Below, one piece after another: positions 10,876 through 22,628 of a DNA stretch of 64,000 nucleotides. The notes under the pieces are model-generated. The model was not told the DNA's origin. It saw only the letters and a program-made list of their open reading frames with translations, and made no database searches. The DNA is from Homarus americanus. Its lineage: Eukaryota > Arthropoda > Malacostraca > Decapoda > Nephropidae. Made by a program: the position numbers and the translations under genes. How positions within the stretch are numbered: position 1 is the first letter of the stretch; every line of letters begins with the position of its first letter. The stretch spans positions 26,001-90,000 of the forward strand of contig NW_024753869.1 in NCBI RefSeq assembly GCF_018991925.1, written 5' to 3'.

Positions 10876-10934
10876 AAATTGAACAAAAGAAGTTGTTGTT
10901 AGCAGCCAAGTGTTCCTGAACTGAGGAGATTGAG
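10876..10934 (+). other. Exon-like segment with strong splice signals, not openly coding
   Basis: The 59-bp segment is preceded by TTTTCATTCCTCTTTAG and followed by GTAAGTCAG, both close to the animal splice consensus (TTGAG|GTAAGT). All three frames contain a stop; the longest reads IEQKKLLLAAKCS before TGA. It could be a terminal coding exon, a UTR or lncRNA exon, or a pseudo-exon. Confidence 0.3.
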
Positions 10935-12482
10935 GTAAGTCAGCCATAGGATGTCGATGATAAGAAGCCTCGGATTTTGAAACGTCCTGGACCCGAGGTT
11001 TGAAAATCCACACACGAGTCCCACTGAACGGTCAAGAGTCACCAAAAGTCCAGCTAAATAATCCTGGGTTCTGCCACTTTTTCCCTTCAGTAATGTTTAC
11101 CTCATGTCACACAGCGTAATGATGTAAACAAACGTAAAGAAAAATACATGTTATTGATAGTAAAAGAAAAAATGATCATTACACCATAATAGAACGATAG
11201 TGATTCACTAATTACGACGGACGTACATTAACAGAAACCAGCTGTATGGCACAATGATGCTGGTTTAATAACGTTAGTCTTTATTGGACAAAAATATATC
11301 TAATGAACGTTATTTTCTTAATATCGTGTAGATTTATGTCCAATTTGATGAATATATCTCCATTAGCTTCTTTGGAATGAGCAGTAATGTAAAACTCAAG
11401 AGATAAACAAACTCACGAACAGACAGACGAAAAACAAGCATTTATTATTCCTAATTCGCCAGAAAGAGACTGATAAATAGAGTCGACACGAACATCATTT
11501 AGTTTACAAGGGCAATACATACTGACAACAACAATTCTATGTATATCAACACCCACCACCATATATGAATACAATCATACTTTTCTCGTCTGTTTTACTG
11601 TCAATTTGTAAATATTTTCTGCATGAATATAACACAATACCCGAACCTTAAATCAAAATAAAATCACAGAACTGTAACTAAAATATATTTGTTTAATACA
11701 AGTACATGGAGTATGCAATTATGATCCATGAAATTACATATACGTATATATATATATTTTTTTTACGCCCATCCTTCTATCAAAATACCATTTATGACAT
11801 CGTAGTAATGCCAGCCAATATATATTTATATTCAAGGACAGAATTACCTACAAAACACCAATGGGTTAAGAATATTACAATTATGCTCCTTTGTAAGATA
11901 TAATATAAAATAAATTCACCAAACTGTTGCAACGGAGTGAGGTGATCTCAAGGATCAGGAGAGAGCAGTGGCTAAGAGTGTGAAGCCTCCATCACAAACC
12001 ACATCCTCCACTATTACTGACCTCTGTTGACCTCTTGTAACCTGGCCACCACAAACAGCAGTGCCAATATAGTCAATTTTCCATAATGACCTCACACGAG
12101 CTGTCCTACCCCGCGACATAGGAAGCAGTTGCAGTGGCCCCAGTTAATCATAAGGTTTTAGGGAGTGTACACATTTATCTTGTTGCTCAGATGGCAGATG
12201 AGCATAGCCTACAGCCCCGTGTACCAAGACCTTTTACCCTAACTAAAGCAGACAAAGTATTTTTTTTTATAATTCATCCCATTTGTCCAGGTAAGTTCAT
12301 TACTTTACCTTACTTGTCATTGTTAGAAAACCTTAAAAATACGACTCCACCAGGCGCTACAGTTTATAGCTTAGCCAGAAACCATCAACTTATATTCACA
12401 ATATTTACTAAATAGACAAAGAACATCCGGGCATCACCCGTCCACCACCTCCACACCCTAGACACTCCCTCCTGCAGCACTG
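10935..12482. other. Unique AT-rich spacer
   Basis: Short (TA)n at 11741-11756. A 93-codon frame at 12134-12415 (MAPVNHKVLGSVHIYLVAQM...) resembles no family I know. No firm feature. Confidence 0.4.
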
Positions 12483-12662
12483 ATGGCCTTCCATTATCAC
12501 TCAGCTCCCTGTCATCCCCTCTACAGCTGCTCTGTTGAGTTTGGTCACCCTCTGGAGGACGAGTCCCAACTCACCCTAGAGGACGAGACCCCGCCCATCC
12601 AGGAGGACAGCCCCCCACCTACCAACCCACCCTGCTGCAGTAGATGCCTCCGTGTTGACTAG
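12483..12662 (+). CDS. Small uncharacterised ORF or terminal exon (59 codons)
   Basis: The frame opens after a stop at 12459; its first ATG is at 12483 (MAFHYHSAPCHPLYSC) and it ends at TAG 12660-12662. The second half is acidic and Pro-rich (LEDESQLTLEDETPPIQEDS) and ends PPCCSRCLRVD. It is GC-richer than the flanks and not tandemly repetitive, unlike most frames here. A good acceptor (CATCCCCTCTACAG) ends at 12526, and the frame from 12528 fits a terminal coding exon of 44 codons. No family is recognised and no partner exon was found. A chance frame remains likely. Confidence 0.25.
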   Translation: MAFHYHSAPCHPLYSCSVEFGHPLEDESQLTLEDETPPIQEDSPPPTNPPCCSRCLRVD

Positions 12663-15120
12663 ATGTTAAGTTTCACCAAAGTCAAATTATGTTTTTACTT
12701 TCCCTGGTCATCATGTAATAAGGTAATGTTTGGTGATAGTTTCTCCTACAGCCACTAGACAACACACGGCGATGCTCCCCTACCCCCAAAAAGAGAAACT
12801 AGTGCCAATATCCCGACGTTAATTCAGCTATGCAAAAATTATCCCTAAAACCGTATTGGTAAGTACTGCTGTATAAGTCACCGCGGTGTCATTACTAACG
12901 TGTGTACAAAGTCGTAATATAAATCTAAATGCGTCTGGCTAATTATAATCTAAATATATTGACTAACTAATCATCTTCGCCAAATTTTTCAATCATGTAA
13001 ACTACAAAGATTTTCCATCAACAGAAAAAACTATCTAAGACCCGAACGTTTTCCCTAGCACTCTCTTATTCCCTCTCCCAACCTCTTCACTGTATCCCTG
13101 TAAACCACAACACTAAAATTCCAGCCATCTCGGAACGGATCCTCGTCCACGATTCAGTAAACGATCTTGAATGTCTCGTTAAGTGAAGCTGAGGAGTAAC
13201 TTACGACCTGGGGTGAACCTGTCAACCCAACACGAGTAAACAACGGAGGTAAAAGGACACGAGATAATGACCTACCTGAGTAATGACCTCACATATAAGG
13301 CGTGAAAAAATTTATAGCATAAGACCTCTCGTGTTTGTGTTCGTGGAATCTGAGATACAAATACCTTAGCAAACAAGGTTGAAATATTACCACGGAGAAA
13401 AAAAACAACGCCAAAAGCTATAACACATGACGAATTCCTTTCATATAATATCTAAGAAATTCCGATTATCCTAAAAATTATATTGTAGAGGAAGAATATG
13501 ATCTGACACACAGACTACATCACAAAGAAAGAGTACAGCGACTTACCCTCTCAGGTGCCGCCGTTCTCATCGATACAGAACTCCGCCTCTGTTACAAAAG
13601 AAGAAAAAAAATACTGTAATTGTGAGAATATATAACACATACAATATTACATAAAGTGACCCGAAATCTCAGGTTATAAAGGCGTGTCATGAGTAAGTTA
13701 TTGACGCGTCAAGTACTGTGATCTTAGTGGGCCAAAGTCAATTTCGAAATCTTACACAGAGAAAATATTATCAATTACTCTCCACCAAACACTATTTTCC
13801 ATCCATCATCTTATATTCAATCGGAGAAAATTCTTATACAGAGATAACACCAACTCAGGTTTTACTCAGAGAGGTCTAGGTCAAGATGATGATCGGGAGG
13901 ATACGTGACCGTTGACCTATTAATGATAGATAAGAGAGATAGACATTTTTTCAGGATAATTGACATACAAGTTTGTCGTTTAAGTCTGGTCATAATATTA
14001 AGTTATCTAAAGACGAAGATCAGAGTTCAAACGAGAGGTTAAAAGAAGTAGCGACCTGTGCTTTTCTTTAGTGTGTGTCTCCGTGTAAGGAAAGTCTGTT
14101 CAAGATTACACAATGTCCAGCTCTTTTTGGTGAAGGATTTCGACCCAAAGTGAAAAAAACTTAGAGGATTAAAGTCGAGAAATATGAAGACTGTCGACCT
14201 TCATATGTGTTCATTCGCACAATCAAAAAAGTTTCTTGACAATTTTATGTTAGACAATATGACACAACACACGAAGGATTTTGCGAACCCTACCGAGACA
14301 ACAGGAATCGCAGTGTTCATTTTGAAATGTATCTGACTTATCCGTAAAGATACTTTTTTTTTTTGACTGTGTGTACAGTCACAGTCAAAAGTTCTGTCGC
14401 GTCTCCTGCTGCTTCATTAACCATAAGATTCAGATTCGTGAAACCGACGCAGTAGACACAAATGCATTTCTCCAGTCACGAGTCTGAATCTCAGGGTTCA
14501 TGAAGCGTCAAATGAGACAGGACTTTTTGGCTTTCATTGTACATAACATAAACGAAACCAATGATCTTATACCAGACTACGGGTGCAGTTCCTGAAAAAA
14601 AAAAACATTATATAATATAACCTTATGAAAGAGAAGGTCATGCAGCCCTTTCATGTGAACAGATCAAAGTTATAAAGCACCGTTTCTCTCCTTCTCTTTC
14701 TCATGGGTCTCAGATAGCCAAGAGCGATGAGAAGACACTATAAAAATTATTCAGACAAAATGCAAATTCAAGCATAGATTCCTTTTTTGGGGGGGAGAGA
14801 ACAACAGAGAATATAACCACCTGAACACAACATCGCACGTCACTCAATCGCCAAGAATGCGAGTACCAAATCAAAATAAACAGATAATCGGAAAAACTAA
14901 ACCCCCACTTAAAACGCAGAAAAAGTCCATAGGTAATATAATAAGATGATACAAAGCCTAATAAAACATATATTTTTACTATATCTGAATAATTTCGTAA
15001 ACTATGCGATACAAATTGATATAAAACCAATATAAACCTGTCAGGCTTCAACAGCACCCGACCAACGTTCAATATATATCGTAACATACGGTAAAAGTTG
15101 TAGAGCACAAAGGTAAATAG
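12663..15120. other. Unique AT-rich spacer with one long hydrophobic frame
   Basis: No recognisable gene. On the minus strand a 150-codon frame lies at 14710-15162. It begins inside the minisatellite to the right and has several hydrophobic stretches (LYNFYRMLRYILNVGRVLL; ITYGLFLRF). In DNA this AT-rich, one such frame per window is about what chance gives, so it is not called. Pyrimidine-rich (CTTCTCTTTCTC) at 14685-14703. Confidence 0.4.
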
Positions 15121-15700
15121 GGTTAATCCATCGTCCTCAAAGGGTAAGATCATCGTCCTCAAAGGGTTAATCCATCGTCCTCAAAGGGTAAAATCATCAT
15201 CCTCAAAAGGTTTAATCATCGTCCTCAAAGGGTAAAATCATCGTCCTCAAAGGGTTAATCCATCATCCTCAAAGGGTTAATCCATCATCCTCAAAGGGTA
15301 AAATCATCATCCTCAAAGGGTTTAATCATCGTCCTCAAAGGGTAAAATCATCGTCCTCAAAGGGTTAATCCATCATCCTCAAAGAGTAAAATCATCATCC
15401 TCAAAGGGTTTAATCATCGTCCTCAAAGGGTAAAATCATCGTCCTCAAAGGGTTAATCCATCATCCTCAAAGAGTAAAATCATCATCCTCAAAGGGTTTA
15501 ATCATCGTCCTCAAAGGGTAAAATCATCGTCCTCAAAGGGTTTAATCATCGGAGTTAATCCATCATCCTCAAAGGGTCAAACTATCGTCCTCAACGTGTT
15601 AAACTATCGCTGTCAAAGGGTTAAAACGTCGTCCTCAAAGGAGTAAATAATCATCCTCAGTAAGTTAAATCATCATCCTCGTAGGGTTAATTTGCTCATT
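15121..15700. repeat. 22-bp minisatellite organised in 88-bp higher-order units
   Basis: The basic unit is like TCATCGTCCTCAAAGGGTAA (~22 bp). Variants recur in the order ggttaatcc / gtaaaatc / gtttaatc / gtaaaatc, so the array repeats every 88 bp: matching GGTTAATCC starts lie at 15165, 15253, 15275, 15363 and 15451. After about 15550 copies decay. Confidence 0.93.
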
Positions 15701-16200
15701 TATCCTCCTAAAACGGACAAAACGTCATCCTCAATGGATTAAACCATCATCCGCAGAGTGTAAATCATTGTCCGCATAGGATTAACCCATCGTTCTCAAA
15801 GGGTTAAGCCACTAAAGGGCTACTTCAACGTCCTGAAAGAGTTAACCCGTGTCATCAAAAACCTACACCCATGTTTAAGTTATCAAAGGGTTTAGATCAT
15901 CAAATGGTTAGATCATCAAAGGGTTAGATCATCAAAGGGTTAGATCACCAAAGGGTTAATGATAAAAGGTTTCTACATTCCAGTGGACGAGTGTGACAGA
16001 AAAGCTAATACTCAGTCTCACTTTTCAAAGACTGACGACAGAGGACATGTAATGGCTGAGTGTGGTTGACGTAACTGTGTGAACGAGAGACTGCAGGTAA
16101 CCAAAGCGGCCATCACTGTTTAAAATAGAATTGATGGATCCCACTTAGTATTACCAGGCACGACACCCAGCTCTCTCCCTCTCTCGGTAGTGTTGTGGGG
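15701..16200. other. Decayed edge of the 22-bp array, then unique spacer
   Basis: Scattered CGTCCTCAAAGG-like copies continue to about 15860. A small run of TTAGATCATCAAAGGG copies lies at 15886-15960. Nothing is recognised from 15970 to 16200. Confidence 0.6.
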
Positions 16201-16201
16201 C

Positions 16202-16690
16202 AGCGTTGATTGGCTTACAGCGTGAAATCCATCGGCGTTGATTGGCTTACAGCGTGAAATCCATCGGCGTTGATTGGCTGAGAGCGCGAAGTCCAACAGC
16301 GTTGATTGGCTGAGAGCGTGAAGTCCAACAGCGTTGATTGGCTTACAGCGTGAAGTCCAGTGGTGTTGATTGGCTGATAGTATTAATTCCAGCAACGTTG
16401 ATTGGCTGACAGCGTAAGAGTCCAGTGGAATTGATTGGCTGACAGCGTGAAGTCCAGCAGCGTTGATTCTCTAACAGCATTAATTACGACAGCGTTGATT
16501 GGGTGACAGCATTAATTCTAGTAGCGTTGATTGGCTAACAGTGTGAAGTCCAGCAGCACTGATTGGCTAACAACATCAATTCCAATAGCGTTGATTGGAT
16601 GATAGCATTAATTCTAGCAGCGATGATTGGCTCAGAGTGTGAAGTCCAGCAGCGTTGATTGGCTGACAGCATGAAGTCCAATAGTATTGA
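16202..16690. repeat. 32-bp minisatellite carrying ATTGG in each unit
   Basis: Units start GCGTTGATTGGCTTACAGCG; starts at 16203, 16235, 16267 and 16299 give a 32-bp period, about 15 copies. Each copy holds GATTGGCT, the reverse complement of an AGCCAATC CCAAT box. Confidence 0.93.
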
Positions 16691-17728
16691 TTAACTAACA
16701 GTTTAACGTCCACATATAGTGATGAAGTAGTAAGAGTATCTATGAAGCTTACTGTCAACCAGAAGTATTTCAGGTTGATGTACTCTGTTAGGTGGCACAG
16801 GCGTACACAGCGTCCCCCTGTTAGCTCGATTTTTTCCTCTATCCCCCAAAAAGATTTCAATATTTACTCTGGTTGGTAGGGTACACTATGATGGTCTGTC
16901 AGATATTATATTTGTTCGTATGTTTGTCTGTTTTTAATTGGCAATATCTTTGAGCTGCTACCCTTAGACTTTAAGCATGGATTTTCTAGGGTCGTCAGGG
17001 AAGCTTATCATTTTGGTTTCTGTCGAATTAAAACAACAAAGTCAACTGAACAAAATATTTCCTCTATAACTCAAGATATTAGCGTCACGGGCATTGGGTC
17101 CAATCCACTATACCTTTGTCTATGTAATCCTTCGTCCTTTCCCAATCAGAAAGTAATATACTCTACCATGATCTGCGTCTAAATCCCACGTTCCCTTTAC
17201 CTTTCTGTCCGCCCATCACTATCATACTTTCCCTATGGAGAATGAACTCAATACCTACTTAAACCTATTGACAATAAGCCACTAAAGGTACAGTCGCGTA
17301 AAAAAGTCCTGTCAAGCAAATATCCCCTCCATGAACCCTGAGACTCTCTGTTGGGTTCATAGATGGTGCAATGTGTCATGTCTCGGATATATAAACCTCA
17401 TCCCTGTCTCTATATTTTAATTATCAGACTTCATATTGACGGTAGATAATAAACCCCTTATGTATTATGATCTTTGGCACTTGTTAACCATCTGTAAGCA
17501 GTCCATCTCTCACTCCCATCACCCCATCCGCCTGGTCTATTCTTGAAGCTCCCCATAACACGATGACCATTATGCTCTGGGCAGTAGCGTCTCTTTAAGT
17601 ACCTGGATGTGATCAATTAACCTGATGTAAAAGATATGACCCCAATAAATAATTCAAAAGTGGGTATATATAATTACTTATATTTATATCGTGTTATTGA
17701 AGAATATAGACATTATTTGGTGGTTAAT
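16691..17728. other. Unique spacer, no gene recognised
   Basis: AT-rich, no repeats of note, no supportable frame. Confidence 0.4.
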
Positions 17729-17731
17729 ACA

Positions 17732-17762
<31 letters not shown>

Positions 17763-17766
17763 GCAC

Positions 17767-17815
<49 letters not shown>

Positions 17816-17828
17816 CACACACACACAC
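17729..17828. repeat. Compound (CGCA)n-(CA)n microsatellite
   Basis: About eight ACGC units pass into about 30 CA units with rare CG interruptions. Confidence 0.97.
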
Positions 17829-18447
17829 GTTTAAATTGGTAAATATTTCCATGTTTTTAAATAACACTGACCCTCCATCATTATGAATCGACTCATATAT
17901 TTGTATTAGAAATTTTACCCTAAAACTGGTCTTATTCGCCGCCATATAACTAAATACTAAAATTATGATTGATTTTGGTCTTTACTACTACGGGTCTGGT
18001 CTCGAACACAAAAGGTATCGGTATCGGTCTAGTTTTCGGTCTCGGAGTTAATAGTCTCGAGTACATTAATAGCATGGAGCTTGTATGGCGCCTACCTGAT
18101 AATAAAATTAGTTTGTAGAATAATGGGTACTGGAAGGTAATGATGAAGCTGGACACTATTGTACTGAAACGTGATGACCGTGATGTATATTCTTTATATA
18201 ACTCTTAAACACTATACCTACAATACACAAATGCAGATCCAAGTAAAATTTGATGCAACAAAAAACGTCAACCTTGAAAAAACATTGTTCCGGTTGGCTC
18301 TGCCCCCGCCATTACTGCGTGAAGTCACAACCATCTCATCATATTATATTTATTTATGTATATTATTTCGTGTAGAGGTTATACTGCTGATAATGCATGT
18401 GACCTAAAATACACCTGTTAACTTAATGTGGTGTTATATCAAACTAC
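17829..18447. other. Spacer, no gene recognised
   Basis: AT-rich. A small GGTATCGGTATCGGTC stutter lies near 18013-18030. Confidence 0.4.
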
Positions 18448-18706
18448 AGGTGGGATGGTGGGATGGTGGGATGGTGGGTGGGATAATGGGCGGGATAGGG
18501 ATGGGATAGGATGGGATAGTGGATGGGATGGTGGGTTGGTGGGATGGTAGGTGGGATGATGGGCGGGATAGTGGATGGAGGCGGATGGGATGGCGGGTTG
18601 GTGGGATGGTGGGTTGGTGGATGTGGTGGGGTGGGATGGTGGATTGGGATAGTGGATGGGATGGGCGGGATAGTGGATGGGATAGTGGATGGGATGGTGG
18701 GTTGGT
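18448..18706. repeat. GGGATGGTGG-type minisatellite
   Basis: Imperfect runs of GGGATGGTGGGTTGGTG and GGGATAGTGGAT. G-triplets recur every few bases on the plus strand. Confidence 0.9.
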
Positions 18707-18819
18707 AGTCAGGGAGACAACTGAGGCACTTTTTTTAGTTACGAAGCTTAAGATATGGACAAAATAATAGGAATTATATTTTCACTTTTATTTTGTTCTT
18801 GGTAAGAGGGAAGACACTG

Positions 18820-18828
18820 AACGTACGT

Positions 18829-18868
<40 letters not shown>
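18820..18868. repeat. (ACGT)n-(GT)n microsatellite
   Basis: ACGTACGTACG followed by about 20 GT units. A pyrimidine-rich CTCCTTCC stretch follows at 18895-19030. Confidence 0.95.
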
Positions 18869-18871
<3 letters not shown>

Positions 18872-19035
18872 TGAAGACGCTCCATGACAACAGTCCTCCC
18901 CTATTTCTTCTACTTCTTCCTCCCACTCCCTTCTCCTTCCCCCACTCCCCCTCCTTATCTCCAATTCCTTCCTCCTTCTCTCCCACTCCACCCTCCTTCC
19001 ACACTCCCTCCTTCCACACTCCCTCCTCACCTCAT

Positions 19036-19462
19036 AATGTACAGCAGTGTTCCGACCTCGACTTCCTTTTGATCAGATCCTCGAAGGAGTATATACCAAA
19101 AAAAAAAAAACCTACGCGAATAACACTAATTGGATGAGTTTGTAATGCCTGAAGGCTTAATTAAACAGAATCTTGATGTGTTTGTCAAGTGAGGGGAGAG
19201 AACAACAACACCGGATTTTATATTTTCCATAAATTTCGTCGTTTCTTATGAACATCGACTAATAAGGTTTGGTAGTAATGAAGGAGTTTACCTTTAGCAT
19301 ACACTATTGAACACTCTTATGGTGAAACGTCTTGTGTGTGTTGATCTGCTAGAAGAGTCTTTAGTTCTCAGTTTGTTGACGTCATAATCAACACTCAGTG
19401 GGTAATGCAAAATTATGGTGTTAATAAAGAGATGAAATACAGTTAAGGTAATTAGTGTTCAG
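19036..19462. other. Spacer, no gene recognised
   Basis: Contains an A-run at 19098-19110. Nothing else. Confidence 0.4.
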
Positions 19463-19876
19463 GGCAGGCTGTTGTCAGTGGTGGTACAGGGCAGGTTGTT
19501 GTCAGTGGTGGTACAGGGCAGGTTGTTGTCAGTGGTGGTACAGGGCAGGTTGTTGTCAGTGGTGGTACAGGGCAGGTTGTTGTCAGTCAGTGGTGGTACA
19601 CAGGTGGCGGTACAGGACAGTTGTTGTCAGTGGTGGTACAGGGCAGGTTGTTGTCAGTGGTGGTACAGGGCAGGTTGTTGTCAGTGGTGGTACAGGGCAG
19701 GTTGTTGTCAGTGGTGGTACAGGGCAGGTTGTTGCCAGTGGTGGTACAGGGCAGGTTGTTGTCAGTGGTGGTACAGGGCAGGTTGTTGTCAGTGGTGGTA
19801 CAGGGCAGGTTGTTGCCTGTGGTGGTACAGGGCAGGTTGTTGTCAGTGGTGGTACAGAGCAGGTTGGTGTCATTGA
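19463..19876. repeat. 27-bp minisatellite
   Basis: Units begin GGTGGTACAGGGCAGGTTGT; successive GTACAGG starts (19484, 19511, ...) give 27 bp, about 15 copies. Because 27 is divisible by three, frames on both strands stay open (9-residue repeats). These are not called as genes. Confidence 0.96.
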
Positions 19877-20455
19877 TAGCTCCTAAAGAAGTGCACGACA
19901 TTTTAATGAACCAAATTCCTCGAAAATAATGATTTAATATCTCACTTCCCTTCAACTAAGCACCAACTGTTCACTCAATCGCCCAGAGGACCAGTCTTGC
20001 TTGTTATACCGTACACAGTAACTTATAAACTATAATTGCTATATTCATCTACCTTTGACATCAGGAGCAACTTCCCCGCAACTAATCCTATTACCATCAA
20101 CCTGAGAGTCTACACGTAAGAGGATTTTACCACAGTATACCACAGGCTCATATTCAAACCACCCAACCCTAGTTCTAAGTCTTCTTTTGTGGTTCCTTGG
20201 TATTGATTCTAAGAAACCATTTGCCTCTATACCTCAGCTGTCATTGTAATGATATCAAGTTTATATAGTTAAATATAATGTATCAAAAGTAAATGATAGT
20301 TAAATAGAGCAAAAAATATATCCAAAGTAATATTACACAAGGTTATATAGATCAGAATGATATAAAAAGTTAATGATATCAAATAATTGTTCGAAAGTAT
20401 GATTATTTTTGTGTGTGGACCCGTCTGACTTCCCTGTTAGGTTAGGTTAGCTTAG
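19877..20455. other. Spacer, no gene recognised
   Basis: AT-rich with loose AGTTAAATATAATGTATCAA-like repeats at 20260-20400 and a short GGTTAGGTTAG at 20441-20451. Confidence 0.4.
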
Positions 20456-20464
20456 TTCATCCGA

Positions 20465-20990
20465 AAACTATATCTTGCGCTTAGATTACGCAGTTCAATT
20501 CTGGTCACCGGACTACAGAATGGATATAGATTCCCTAGAAAGAATTCTGAGGAGAATGACAAAACTAATCCCGGGCAGTAGGAACCTTGAGTACAGAGAC
20601 AGGTTAAAGCATCTTAATTTGTACTCTCTCGAGAGACGTAGAGTGAGGGGTGATATGATCGAGGTGTATAAATGGAAGTCAGGGCTAAACAAAGGTGATA
20701 TAACAAAGGTACTCGAACTATCCAAACAGGAGCGAACTCGTAACAATGGTTTTAAATTAGACAAATTTAGATTTAGGCGCGAGATCGATGAACATAGGTT
20801 TCGAAATAGAGTAGTGGATGAGTGGAACAAGTTACCAAATATCATTAATTCGAATACGCTGGATAGCTTCAAACATAGGTTGGATGGATATATGAGTGAT
20901 AGGGGTTGGGTGTAAACGGGACTGCCCAGTATGGTCCAATAGGCCCGCTGCAGTTTCCGCCATTAAGTCAGCTGGCTCAGGTCAAGTCAC
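20465..20990 (+). pseudogene. CR1-like LINE: C-terminal end of ORF2 plus 3' UTR
   Basis: The frame from 20475 to TAA at 20913 reads LDYAVQFWSPDYRMD, then RILRRMTKLIPGSRN, RLKHLNLYSLERRRVRGDMI, FRREIDEHRFRNRVVDEWNK and ends LDGYMSDRGWV. This is the conserved tail downstream of the RT domain in CR1/L2-group LINEs. Just upstream, CTATATCTTGCGCT also occurs in the copy at 40831. Compared with that copy, about 14 nt (the VRPH codons) are deleted here, which shifts the frame. The catalytic RT domain is missing, so this is a 5'-truncated dead copy. The 3' UTR (GACTGCCCAGTATGGTCCAA) matches the copy at 51440, placing both in one family. Confidence 0.88.
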
Positions 20991-21050
20991 GTGTTTCTAC
21001 AGTACCTTATATTACCTTCCAATCCCAAGTTAGGTCATCGCTAACTCGCG

Positions 21051-21081
21051 CTAACCCAACCTAACCTAACCTAACCTAACC
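21051..21081 (-). repeat. Short CCTAA (TTAGG) block
   Basis: CTAACCCAACCTAACCTAAC and further units; opposite orientation to the block at 9065. Confidence 0.9.
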
Positions 21082-22380
21082 AATATTCCCCTGAGGTAGT
21101 TGTAACACTTGTAGTTGTATCTAACAGTTTATCTTAAATGACACAGGTTTAAGCAGTGTTGACAGTGGTCAGCGAAATGTCTGGGAGATTGAAATTGTTC
21201 TGTAAAGTCCGGAGAAATATCGGAAATTGTAGAGAAAAAAAATATTGAAACAGTTTGTGGAGTTTTGTGACACACGTAAAGACATAATGTAATTGCTATG
21301 AAATTTTTCCTGTAATTAGAATTTATGTCTTAATTATTGTACATTATATATAAGGTAAATATTTCACTACTAAAAGTAAAATTTAAATAAAACTAAGATG
21401 AAAATGTAACTCAGTAAATATACAGGAACAATAATTGTCTGGAATGAGTAGTTACCTGTAATTAGTTAACCTGGAAAAGCAACTAACGAGATTGTAATGT
21501 ATTATAAGAGGTAAACAATGTCTTCCTTATATCCAAGTGACAATAAACAGGTGATATTTAATTAAGTCTTCAGAATAACGAGAGAGAGACTAGACAATTA
21601 TAGTTAGTCCGTATAATTAGGCGACGAGGAGATAATGATGGGTGTGCTAATGAGTAAAACTGTCTGAAGGAAGAGCAAGGAAAGGAGGAGAATAGGCTGG
21701 GTGAATGATTTTAAAAGTTGTGGTCCCCGGAGAGATACAAACATTGGGAGGACTGGTACACACAGCCCAAGAAAAATAACAATCTATGGACTGGTGGGTC
21801 GTAGTCGCCAACCCTCAGACATTTAGGATGACACATTAACTGACTGGGAGTATTTGTGCATCATTAACCGTGTAGATAATTGTCAGACTAACTCGATTTG
21901 TTACAATTAATAGAGGATCTGCTAACAATTTTACAGGGACTATTTTACAAGGATCTCTTAATATGATAAGGTCTTGTTAATAATATTTTATGTATACTTG
22001 TTAACAACTCTGTAAGTACCTGGTTACCTTTCTTTTTCAGGTGTCATCCCTTGATTATGGTGAAGTGTTTACTTAGTTACACAGAGGCAGTGTTGCTCTA
22101 GTGGCCCAGCTCCGTGTTGATAAGATCTCTAGTGACACTGTTTAAAGGTATAATTCACTCAGTTGTGTTCTTTGTGATCGACAATGTGTGGTAGTAAGAG
22201 TGAAATTAGATATTTTTTAGTCATATAAAATAGAGGAAATTACGGCCAGAGTGACAGTTGTGTCGGTGGGGACAAGTTACTATACAATAAAGGAGAAATA
22301 TGGTAGGAAAATCGTCCTAAATGTGGATGACCAGTGTGTAAAAATTTTCCCATTTTGCTGAAAGTTACAACACACGGTAA

Positions 22381-22382
<2 letters not shown>
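21082..22382. other. Unique AT-rich spacer
   Basis: No repeats or frames of note. Confidence 0.4.

Positions 22383-22437
<55 letters not shown>
22383..22437. repeat. (CT)n microsatellite
   Basis: About 27 CT units, ending in ATCAG, so it also forms a polypyrimidine tract before a potential 3' splice site. Confidence 0.97.
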
Positions 22438-22440
<3 letters not shown>

Positions 22441-22441
22441 G

Positions 22442-22628
22442 GCACTCTGGCCGCCTCTCCTCGACACAACCGGCCATCGTTCTCCAACACGCGGACCGAG
22501 TGTACTGTACAGCTACATCTACCGAGGTGAACACTGTGAACACCTCTTCCGTACTCCGAAGCGCACCTCTGCCCTCTTGGGTGCGGGTACTGGCTCCTCT
22601 CTCAGGGTGGCTGTGTTCCGCCTTAAAG
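22442..22628 (+). CDS. Candidate internal coding exon, unknown protein
   Basis: A 187-bp GC-rich segment lies between CTCTCTATCAG (acceptor AG at 22440-22441) and CTTAAAG|GTGAGG (donor at 22629). Two frames are open throughout. In the first it reads ALWPPLLDTTGHRSPTRG, VLYSYIYRGEHCEHLFRTPK, RTSALLGAGTGSSLRVAVF; in the second, QHADRVYCTATSTEVNTVNT and onward. It is not repetitive, and the GC shift against AT-rich flanks fits an exon. I do not recognise the protein and found no neighbour exon in matching phase; the segment at 22922 does not fit. It may be a pseudo-exon or an old element fragment. Confidence 0.3.

Noticed and set aside
14710..15162. 150-codon hydrophobic frame as a chemoreceptor-like membrane protein
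   Set aside because: Starts in a minisatellite, lies in AT-rich DNA, and shows no family motif; one frame of this length is expected by chance.
15121..15700. CRISPR-like regular repeats
   Set aside because: Repeats are contiguous with no unique spacers, and the genome is eukaryotic; a minisatellite.
19455..19955. Frames of 96-143 codons with 9-residue repeats (VVVQGRLLS, CTTTDNNLP)
   Set aside because: The 27-bp unit is divisible by three, so every frame free of a stop stays open on both strands.
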